Source: Kitasatospora sp. Root107
Lineage (GTDB): Bacteria; Actinomycetota; Actinomycetes; Streptomycetales; Streptomycetaceae
Direction of reading: 5' to 3'
DNA: 43,667 nt
Assembly (NCBI RefSeq): GCF_001424875.1
Contig: NZ_LMCT01000028.1
Span: 44,377 to 88,043 of the forward strand
Positions 14,152 to 20,901 of the stretch are shown here, in pieces (the stretch's first letter is position 1; every line of letters starts with the position of its first letter). Below the pieces are notes generated by a model, which saw only the letters and a program-made list of their open reading frames with translations, did not search any database and had not been told where the DNA came from. The position numbers and the translations under genes were made by a program.

Positions 14152-15177
14152 TCAGATGACGGTCTCGGCCTCGACGTAGCGCTCGGCCGGGACGGTCTTC
14201 AGGTCGGCCACCGCGTCGGCCAGCGGGACCAGCTTGATCTCGGTGCCCTGGAGTGCGGTGATGTGGCCGAAGGCGCCCTTGTGGGCGGCCTCGACGGCGT
14301 GCCAGCCGAATCGGGTGGCGAGCACGCGGTCGTACGCGGTCGGGGTGCCGCCGCGCTGGGTGTGGCCGAGGATGACCGGCTTGGCCTCCTTGCCGAGGCG
14401 GTGCTCCAGCTCGCGGGAGAGCTGGTTGGCGATCCCGGTGAACCGCTCGTGGCCGTAGATGTCCTTCACGCCCTCCTCCCAGTGCATGGAGCCGGGCTCG
14501 GGCTTGGCGCCCTCGGCGCAGACCACGATCGCGAACTTCTTGTTCCGGTCGAAGCGTTCGCGGACCACCTCGGTCAGCTTGTCGATGTGGAACGGCCGCT
14601 CGGGCACCACGATCGCGTGCGCACCGGCGGCCATGCCCGCGTTCAGCGCGATCCAGCCGGTGTGACGGCCCATCACCTCGACCACCATGACCCGCTGGTG
14701 CGACTCGGCGGTGGTCTTCAGGCGGTCCAGCGCGTCGGTGGCCACCGAGACGGCGGTGTCGAAACCGAAGGTCACGTCGGTGCAGGCGATGTCGTTGTCG
14801 ATGGTCTTCGGGACCCCGATCACCGGCAGCCCGCCGTCGCTCATCAGCTTGGCGGCCTTCAGGGTGCCTTCGCCGCCGATCGGGATCACCGCGTCGATGC
14901 CGAGGTCCGCGCAGTACTGCTTGGCCCGCTCGACACCGTCCCGCAGGTGGCTCGGCTGGACCCGGGAGGAGCCCAGGATGGTGCCGCCCTGGGCGAGGAT
15001 TCCGCTCACCGAGTCGATGGTGAGCGGGCGGTGGACGCCCTCCAGGAGACCGCGCCAGCCGTCCTGGAACCCGATGATCTCGTCGCCGTGGTCGACCACC
15101 CCCCGGTGGACCACGGAACGGATCACAGCGTTCAGGCCAGGGCAGTCACCGCCGCTGGTCAGCACACCAATACGCAT
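14152..15177 (-). CDS. pfkA: 6-phosphofructokinase, ATP-dependent
   Basis: 341 aa from ATG 15177 (MRIGVLTSGGDCPGLNAVI), with GGGAG upstream; the open frame extends 15 codons further but without family similarity. Motifs are GGDCPGLNA (9-17), ILAQGGTILGSSR (60-72), PIGGEGTLKA (99-108), PKTIDNDI (123-130), MGRHTGWIA and HTQRGGTPTAYDR. Gly104 in GGEGT is the residue that marks ATP use (PPi enzymes have Asp), while Lys124 is of the PPi-like type; this Gly104/Lys124 pairing is known for actinobacterial ATP-PFKs. The enzyme phosphorylates fructose-6-phosphate in glycolysis. It is monocistronic, ended by the hairpin at 14098-14138. Confidence 0.95.
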   Translation of the reverse strand: MRIGVLTSGGDCPGLNAVIRSVVHRGVVDHGDEIIGFQDGWRGLLEGVHRPLTIDSVSGILAQGGTILGSSRVQPSHLRDGVERAKQYCADLGIDAVIPIGGEGTLKAAKLMSDGGLPVIGVPKTIDNDIACTDVTFGFDTAVSVATDALDRLKTTAESHQRVMVVEVMGRHTGWIALNAGMAAGAHAIVVPERPFHIDKLTEVVRERFDRNKKFAIVVCAEGAKPEPGSMHWEEGVKDIYGHERFTGIANQLSRELEHRLGKEAKPVILGHTQRGGTPTAYDRVLATRFGWHAVEAAHKGAFGHITALQGTEIKLVPLADAVADLKTVPAERYVEAETVI

Positions 15178-15347
15178 TGCTTTGCAACTCCCGTGCAGTA
15201 CGGACAGCCGGACTTCCACCATACGGCGCCCGGGTCCGACCGGTCAGGCACCGATGTGGGCCGCGTCACCTTTGACCCGGCCCGTGTGGTCATGCGCCGA
15301 ACGCCTTAGGAGGGTGTGCGTCCGGCTCTTCCATTCTCGTACGGATT

Positions 15348-15368
15348 CCGGGGGTTGTTGACCCCCGG
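15348..15368 (-). terminator. hairpin downstream of gatD
   Basis: CCGGGGGT (15348-15355), loop TGTTG, ACCCCCGG (15361-15368): a perfect 8-bp stem 17 nt after the gatD stop, on the transcription path of murT-gatD. Confidence 0.6.
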
Positions 15369-15385
15369 TTCAACCCGTGGACAGC

Positions 15386-16213
15386 TCAGGCGGGCTGACG
15401 GGTCGCCGAGATCCGCTCGGCGCGCAGCGCGTCGTACCAGGTGGTGTCGGCCGGCGGCAGTGCGTTCACGTCCAGCGCCAGCTTGATCAGCATGTCGGCG
15501 ACGGCGGGGTTACGGGCCATCACCGGGCCGTGCAGGTAGGTGCCGAAGATGGTGTCGCGCCAGGCGCCCTCGGTGCCGTCGCCGGTGCCGTTGCCCCGGC
15601 CGACCTGGACCTGGGCCAGCGGCTTGACGCCCTGGCCGAGGTGGGTGATGCCCTGGTGGTTCTCGAAGCCGGTGAGCTGAGGGAGGTTCAGCTGAGGGTC
15701 CGTCTCCGCCAGTACGTCGCCGACGCAGCGGGCGCCCTCGCCCCGGCCGGTCCAGACGTCCAGCAGGCCGAGGCCCGGCTGGCGCTCGCCCCGGTCGTTC
15801 AGGAACTCGTGGCCGAGGATCTGGTACCCGGCGCAGACCGAGAAGATGATCGCGCCGTTCTCGGCCGCCCGGACCAGGCCCTGGTCCGCCGCGAGCCGCT
15901 CGGCCGCCAGCCGCTGCGGACGGTCCTCACCGCCGCCGATCAGGTAGATGTCACCACTGGTCGGCACCGCCTGGTCCGAACGGACGTCGATCCGCTGGAC
16001 GTTCAGGCCGCGCTGGCGGGCCCGGCGCTCGACGACCAGCGCGTTGCCGCGGTCGCCGTAGGTGCTCAGCAGGTCCGGGTAGACCCAGACCAGGCGCAGG
16101 CTGCTCTCGCTCATCCGCTGGGACCTTCCGGACTGCGGCCGCGGCTGGGGCGGCTCGGTGGGGTACGGGGGCTGCTGCTGGTAAGGGTTCTCCTGGAACG
16201 GGGGAGTCGCCAT
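15386..16213 (-). CDS. gatD: lipid II isoglutaminyl synthase, glutaminase subunit GatD
   Basis: 275 aa. Class I glutamine amidotransferase (CobB/CobQ type): nucleophile Cys127 in FSVCAGYQILGHEF and catalytic His228 in GTYLHGPVMARN, with LRLVWVYPDLLSTYGDRGNA at the start of the domain and IYLIGGGEDRPQ. It supplies ammonia to MurT, which amidates D-Glu of lipid II to D-isoGln at the membrane face. The ATG at 16213 shares its A with the murT stop (TGATG), so coupling is tight. The first 33 residues (QQQPPYPTEPPQPRPQ) are Pro/Gln-rich and extra to the family; an internal ATG at 16114 (MSESSLRL) would give the standard length. Confidence 0.93.
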   Translation of the reverse strand: MATPPFQENPYQQQPPYPTEPPQPRPQSGRSQRMSESSLRLVWVYPDLLSTYGDRGNALVVERRARQRGLNVQRIDVRSDQAVPTSGDIYLIGGGEDRPQRLAAERLAADQGLVRAAENGAIIFSVCAGYQILGHEFLNDRGERQPGLGLLDVWTGRGEGARCVGDVLAETDPQLNLPQLTGFENHQGITHLGQGVKPLAQVQVGRGNGTGDGTEGAWRDTIFGTYLHGPVMARNPAVADMLIKLALDVNALPPADTTWYDALRAERISATRQPA

Positions 16214-17475
16214 CAGTTCGCCACCGCCTTGCGCAGCTGCTGGAACGCCGTGTAGTTGGCGATCGCCTCGATCCGCCCGGGCGGGGCCATCCGGACCGCC
16301 TGCTCCAGGGTGTCCACGACGTGGAACTGGAGGCCCGCGACCTCGAGCCGGACCGCCAGGTCCAGCTTGCGCTGGCCCATCACGAAGATCGGGTGGCCGG
16401 ACAGCCGCTCGTAGTCCACGTCCCACAGCCAGGAGGTGTCGGTGCCGTCCGCGTCCATTGCGTTGACCGAGAGGATCACCGGGGCCGGCGGCTGGTCGAT
16501 CAGCGAGAAGGTCTCCAGCCAGCCGGCCGGGTTCTTCGCCAGCAGCAGCCGGACGTCGCGGCCGTGGTACTGCACCACGTCGTAGCGGCCGGCGACCGCC
16601 GTGACGGCCTGCATCCGCTGGAGCGCGACCTGCGGGGCGACGCCGAAGACGGCGGCCACCGCGGCCGAGCTGGTCGCGTTGGCCAGGTTGGCCCGGCCCG
16701 GGAGCTGGAGCTGGATCGGCCAGGCGCCGCGCTGCGGGTCGATCACGTGGGTGCCCTGGAGCGCCCAGTGCGGCTGCGGACGGCGGAAACCGCAGTCCTG
16801 GCAGAACCAGTCGTCGCCCGGACGCTGCATCACACCACCGCAGGACGGGCAGGACCAGGCGTCCTCCTTCCACGCCTGACCGGCGGCCACCCAGACCACC
16901 TTGCGGCAGGACGAGGCGGCCCAGGTCACCAGCGGGTCGTCCGCGTTCGCGATGATCACCGCGTCGGTGTCCTGGAGACCCTCGCGCCACTTCTCGGCCA
17001 TCATCCGGGTCTCGGCGGCGCGGTCCAGCTGGTCGCGCGAGAGGTTGAGCAGCGCTATGGCCTTCGGCCGGGTGTCGCGGGCGACGCCGGCCAGGTACTT
17101 CTCGTCCACCTCGATCACGCCGAAGCGGGCTTCGCTGCCACCGGCGAGGGCGGCGGTGATCCCGGCGGGCATGTTGGCGCCGAGGGCGTTGGAGACCACC
17201 GGGCCGGCGGCGCGCAGCGCCTCGGCGATCAGACGGGTGGTGGTGGTCTTGCCGTTGGTCGCGCTCACCAGCACCACGTCGAGGTGGTCGGAGAGGGTCG
17301 CCAGCAGGTCGGGGTCGAGCCTGAGGGCGATCTTGCCACCGATCACCGAACCACTGCCACGGCCGGCCTTCTGCGACAGGGCCGCGGCAACGCGGCCGGC
17401 CGTCACGGCGATCTTGGCACGGGCGGGCAGCGAGGCATCGCGTACGGCTGCGGCTTCCGAATCGGGGCCTGGCAT
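16213..17475 (-). CDS. murT: lipid II isoglutaminyl synthase, Mur-ligase subunit MurT
   Basis: 420 aa. Mur-ligase core with ATP loop SATNGKTTTTRLIAEAL (71-87), then VIEVDEKYL and LLNLSRDQLDR. An inserted Cys4 zinc ribbon is complete: C209, C212, C225 and C228 (CPSCGG...CQDCGF). The C-terminal MurT domain (DUF1727) includes NPAGWLETF and VNAMDADGTDTSWLWDVDY. MurT activates the alpha-carboxylate of lipid II D-Glu and joins it to ammonia from GatD. An AAGGAGG ribosome site precedes ATG 17475. First gene of a two-gene operon. Confidence 0.95.
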   Translation of the reverse strand: MPGPDSEAAAVRDASLPARAKIAVTAGRVAAALSQKAGRGSGSVIGGKIALRLDPDLLATLSDHLDVVLVSATNGKTTTTRLIAEALRAAGPVVSNALGANMPAGITAALAGGSEARFGVIEVDEKYLAGVARDTRPKAIALLNLSRDQLDRAAETRMMAEKWREGLQDTDAVIIANADDPLVTWAASSCRKVVWVAAGQAWKEDAWSCPSCGGVMQRPGDDWFCQDCGFRRPQPHWALQGTHVIDPQRGAWPIQLQLPGRANLANATSSAAVAAVFGVAPQVALQRMQAVTAVAGRYDVVQYHGRDVRLLLAKNPAGWLETFSLIDQPPAPVILSVNAMDADGTDTSWLWDVDYERLSGHPIFVMGQRKLDLAVRLEVAGLQFHVVDTLEQAVRMAPPGRIEAIANYTAFQQLRKAVAN

Positions 17476-17591
17476 GCTCTGTGGTTCCTCCTTGCTGCGG
17501 CGCCGCTTGCGCGGCAGAACGGGGCCAGCCTACCCACTCCGTCCCCGGAGACCGCGCAGGGGCACTTCTGACGCTCGCTCAGCCCCCTGGT

Positions 17592-19274
17592 TCAGGACCA
17601 CGGCTTGTTCCGCAGCTCGGCCAGGGCGCGGTCGCCGCCGGTGGAGACGGCCGACTCGACGGGGTCGGTGCCGGACAGCTCGCGGACGAGCTCGGCGGCC
17701 TGCTCCGCGACCGGGCGGTCGTCCACCGGCAGGGTCCGGACCAGGAAGAGGCACCGCCACTCCGGCACCCGGGGCCAGAGCCGGAAGCGCAGGCGGATCA
17801 GGCCTGGTTCGTTGTTCTCCGCGTGCACCCACTCCAGCTCGCAGTTCCAGCGGCCGAGCACGCTCCGGTCCGCTTCGAGCAGGTGCTGCAGCTCGTCGGC
17901 CACCAGCAGTGCGGGCCAGTGCCAGGAGCGGTCCGCCCCGGCCCTGGCGATCTCGGCGTCGTACTCGGCGGCGTCGAAGGCGGTCACCCGCCCGTCCGGG
18001 GCCCGCCAGTGCACCCGGTCAGCGGTCCGCTCGCACACGGTGTCCGGATCCCCGTAGTGCGCCCAGCCCGGGCCGAGGTCGGAGATGCCGATCAGGAAGC
18101 TGTAGCCCTGGTCGATGTAGCGGTCGCACGGGAACGGGACGTCATCGACCAGCACCCGGGCCTCGAGCAGGTCGCTCCAGGCCGGGTCACCGCGGACGGT
18201 CCAGAGGTCCAGCGAGGCGGTCCCCGGGCGGGGCGGCCGACGCCGCGTCAGCCGGTCGAGGTTCGACCGCGCCCACTCCGCCCGTTGGTGAGTAGGCGGC
18301 TCGGGATCGGCCAGTGCGTCGGTCAGACAGTTTCGCCAGCCCGGTGCGGCGAGGGTGGCCAGCACCCGGTCGACCAGCCGGGCGGGTTCGCCGGGTGTCC
18401 AGTCCAGCTTCCAGGAGTGCCCGGTGGTCAACTCCAGGGCGATGTCCACCAGGAGCGCGTACCGGTCGAGAGTCGGTGACCATCGTTCGGCCCGCCGCAG
18501 CAGCGCCCGGTAGGCGGGTACGGCATCGGCGTACCGGCCGATCTGGGGCAGGAAGTTGTCCCAGCGAGCCAGTGCCAGCAGGACCCGGCCGGCGTCCAGG
18601 CAGGTTGACTCGTCGCTGTGCGGGTCGTCGAGGAGCCGGACCAGGCCGACGGCCTCGGCGACCTGGCGGATCGTCCTGCCCGGCGTCCGGGGAACGCTGA
18701 CGACGTGGTGCAGCAGCCAGGGCCGGGTGGTGGGGGTGGGGTTCCGGCAGAGCCCTCGCACCAGGGTGAGCTGATGGCGGGGCCGGCAGCGGTCGGCCAG
18801 CCAACGCAGGTCGGACGCGGTGCCGCCGAGCGCCGCGAGTGCGGCGCCGGCCTGGGCGGTGAAGGCGTTGAACAGGCCGACGGTGCGGATCGATGGCAGG
18901 TCGTGGACAGTGCCGGTGCGGGCCAGCAGCTCCAGGCCGACCAGGACCGGCCGCTCGTCGGTGCCTTCCCGGAGCAGCCGGCGTCCCACCGCACGGGCCC
19001 GCTCGGGCGGCAGCTCCGGCCAGTGCTCCAGGGCGGCGGCCGCCGTGTCGGGGCCCAGGGTGAGTTCGCAGAGCAGCGTGTGCAGCTGCGGCGGTCCGGC
19101 GTCCGGGTCGGCGAAGAAGCTGCGCAGGGCTGCGGAGAGCAGCGCGGTCCGCTGATCCTCGGTCAGATCCTGCCCGGGGCCCGGACGTGAGAGGTAGCGC
19201 TGCCGCTGTAGGGGCAACGGTCGGTCGGGTGTCTGCCGGAGCAGCTGGCGGGCCTGCTCGTACAGCGGGGTCAC
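17592..19274 (-). CDS. uncharacterised large cytoplasmic protein, 560 aa
   Basis: Starts most plausibly at GTG 19274 (VTPLYEQARQLLRQTPDRPL). That GTG overlaps (GTGA) the stop of a possible 11-codon leader, 19306-19271 (MTYRIEHRTAR), hinting at coupled translation; the open frame extends to 19418 but reads as noise. The N-terminal two thirds is rich in Leu/Ala/Arg helices resembling HEAT/ARM-type packing (LRSFFADPDAGPPQLHTLLC, VGLELLARTGTVHDLP). The C-terminal 190 residues are more mixed with many Trp (HWPALLVADELQHLLEADRS). No signal peptide, helix anchors or catalytic motif. Family not recognised. Confidence 0.7.
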   Translation of the reverse strand: MTPLYEQARQLLRQTPDRPLPLQRQRYLSRPGPGQDLTEDQRTALLSAALRSFFADPDAGPPQLHTLLCELTLGPDTAAAALEHWPELPPERARAVGRRLLREGTDERPVLVGLELLARTGTVHDLPSIRTVGLFNAFTAQAGAALAALGGTASDLRWLADRCRPRHQLTLVRGLCRNPTPTTRPWLLHHVVSVPRTPGRTIRQVAEAVGLVRLLDDPHSDESTCLDAGRVLLALARWDNFLPQIGRYADAVPAYRALLRRAERWSPTLDRYALLVDIALELTTGHSWKLDWTPGEPARLVDRVLATLAAPGWRNCLTDALADPEPPTHQRAEWARSNLDRLTRRRPPRPGTASLDLWTVRGDPAWSDLLEARVLVDDVPFPCDRYIDQGYSFLIGISDLGPGWAHYGDPDTVCERTADRVHWRAPDGRVTAFDAAEYDAEIARAGADRSWHWPALLVADELQHLLEADRSVLGRWNCELEWVHAENNEPGLIRLRFRLWPRVPEWRCLFLVRTLPVDDRPVAEQAAELVRELSGTDPVESAVSTGGDRALAELRNKPWS

Positions 19275-19431
19275 CGGGCGGTGCGGTGCTCGATTCGGTA
19301 GGTCATGGCGACCATTCTGGCAGGCACGGGGAGGTACCCACCAGGGGTTTCCGGCACCGCGTCCGCCCCTCGGGCCTCCTGCCGCCCGCAGGGCGGAGCA
19401 GGAGGCGACGAGGGCCACCGACCGGCGCGGC

Positions 19432-19884
19432 TCAGCTCACGGCCTGCTTCACGAGTGCGGCGATCCGCGCCTCCACCTCGGCCGTCACCTCGGTCAGGGC
19501 GAAGGCGGCCGCCCACATCGGGCCGTCGTCCAGCTTGGCATGGTCGCTGAACCCGAGCGTCGCGTAACGCGCCTTGAACTTCTCCGCGCACTGGAAGAAG
19601 CAGACGACCTTGCCGTCCAGCGCGTAGGACGGCATCCCGTACCAGAGCTTCGGTGCGAGGACCGGGGCGGTGGCGGTGACGACGGCGTGGACGCGCTCGG
19701 CCATGGTCCGGTCCGCGTCCTGCATCTCCGCGATCTTCGCTAGCACGTCCTGTTCCTCCTGTGCCGCCTTGTCCGCCTTCGCGCCGCGGCGCGCCGCCTG
19801 CTTGAGCTCCTGTGCGTGGTCCTTCATCGCGGCACGCTCCTCGGCCGTGAATCCCTCGTGCGTGCGGTTGTCGGTGCTGCTCAT
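19432..19884 (-). CDS. DUF1801 domain protein
   Basis: 150 aa, ATG 19884 preceded by AAGGAGA. The N-terminus is charged and helical (FTAEERAAMKDHAQELKQAA). The DUF1801 fold follows: VHAVVTATAPVLAPKLWYGM, PSYALDGKVVCFFQCAEKFK and the TLGFSDHAKLDDGPMWAAAF block. DUF1801 includes frataxin-like iron-handling proteins in Bacillus, but for this form the role is unknown. Same strand as the PPOX and VOC genes upstream, 80 nt apart. Confidence 0.85.
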   Translation of the reverse strand: MSSTDNRTHEGFTAEERAAMKDHAQELKQAARRGAKADKAAQEEQDVLAKIAEMQDADRTMAERVHAVVTATAPVLAPKLWYGMPSYALDGKVVCFFQCAEKFKARYATLGFSDHAKLDDGPMWAAAFALTEVTAEVEARIAALVKQAVS

Positions 19885-19964
19885 GGCGGATCTCCTTCTT
19901 GAGGCTCTCGATAGGTGGATCTCGATGTGTGGATCTCGACAGTGCGGTGGGACCGGGCGAGGCG

Positions 19965-20417
19965 TCAGACCAGCCAGTGACCGTCGCGCATCAGCTCACG
20001 GCCGGTCAGCTCGTTCTCCTCCCGCCAGGCCCGGATGCGGTGCGGAGTGATCCGGAACCAGCAGTACCGGGTGGTCAGCGAGCGCGGGTCGAAGCCGGTG
20101 CGTGCGGCGAACCGGTCACCCAGGTGCGGCGGCAGCGCGTCGATGGCGAGGACCTCGACGTGGCCGTCGAGCATGGCGACGTCGCGGGTGTGGCCGAGGG
20201 CGAGCCGGGCGGTCCGGGTGGCAGTCAGGTTCCGGCCGGTGGGGCTCTCGGCCGGGGTGGCCGCCAGAAGGACCTCGCCGTCCCAGTCGAAGGACAGCGG
20301 TACCAGGTGCGGGGTGCCGTCCGCCGAGGCACTGGCCACCCAGACGTCGATGTCGTGGCCGAGCCGGTGCTCGGTGTCGTGACGGCGCTGTGCTCGGGAG
20401 CGGGGTGGGGTGGTCAT
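19965..20417 (-). CDS. pyridoxamine 5'-phosphate oxidase-fold (PPOX) flavin protein
   Basis: 150 aa. Split-barrel features: DIDVWVASASADGTPHLVPL (22-41), SFDWDGEVLLAATPAESPTG (42-61), a NLTATRTARLALG strand-turn (63-75), VAMLDGHVEV and a C-terminal RYCWFRITPHRIRAWREENE. Such proteins bind FMN or F420 and reduce small molecules. Its ATG overlaps the stop of the VOC gene (ATGA), so the two are coupled. Substrate unknown; the F420-binding class is possible. Confidence 0.85.
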   Translation of the reverse strand: MTTPPRSRAQRRHDTEHRLGHDIDVWVASASADGTPHLVPLSFDWDGEVLLAATPAESPTGRNLTATRTARLALGHTRDVAMLDGHVEVLAIDALPPHLGDRFAARTGFDPRSLTTRYCWFRITPHRIRAWREENELTGRELMRDGHWLV

Positions 20418-20767
20418 CGGTCCTGCAGCAGGCCGAGGAGGTTGCCGTCGGGGTCGATGACGGTGGCCACGATGCGGCCGCCGACGTCGTGCGCGGGCTC
20501 CTTGACGGTGGCGCCCGCAGCGGTCAGTTCGGCGAGCTTCGCCTCGACGTCCGACACGTGCCAGTAGGCCAGCGACGAGGTGAGGCCCTGCGGTCCGCCG
20601 CCCGGGAGGAGGCCGATGTGCTGGCCGGCGGCCTCGAAGCCGACGTAGTAGGGCTCGTCGGTCTGCGGCGCGACACCGAGCAGTGCGGCGTACACCGCCT
20701 TGGCCTGGGCGAGGTCGGACACGGGATGCAGCACGGTCTTCATCCCCTGGGTGGAAGAGCTGGTCAC
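20414..20767 (-). CDS. VOC-superfamily (glyoxalase/bleomycin-resistance fold) protein
   Basis: 117 aa from GTG 20767, chosen because AGGAG lies 5 nt upstream; GTG 20773 would be too close to it. VOC half-modules: KTVLHPVSDLAQAKAVYAAL then LGVAPQTDEPYYVGF, and WHVSDVEAKLAELTAAGATV then VIDPDGNLLGLLQDR. Metal ligands expected in this fold (His and a late Glu) are only partly present, so a binding role rather than catalysis is possible. Divergent from the LuxR/NB-ARC gene, 134 bp apart, which suggests control by that regulator. Confidence 0.85.
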   Translation of the reverse strand: MTSSSTQGMKTVLHPVSDLAQAKAVYAALLGVAPQTDEPYYVGFEAAGQHIGLLPGGGPQGLTSSLAYWHVSDVEAKLAELTAAGATVKEPAHDVGGRIVATVIDPDGNLLGLLQDR

Positions 20768-20868
20768 GGTCACTCCTGTCGTCGCGGGACCGGCCTGCCC
20801 GGTGCGGTCCGCCGGGCTCGTTCCCTGTGCTCACAGCTTCGCCCGGCGGGGTACGGGGCGCCTCCGTG

Positions 20869-20895
20869 CTGACCACGGAAAGCTCTACGGATAAT
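20869..20895 (+). promoter_or_regulatory. possible promoter of the LuxR/NB-ARC gene
   Basis: CTGACC (20869-20874) and GATAAT (20890-20895), spacer 15, a little short. The -10 ends 6 nt before GTG 20902, so the message may be leaderless; no ribosome site is seen before that GTG. Confidence 0.4.
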
Positions 20896-20901
20896 GGCCC
20901 G

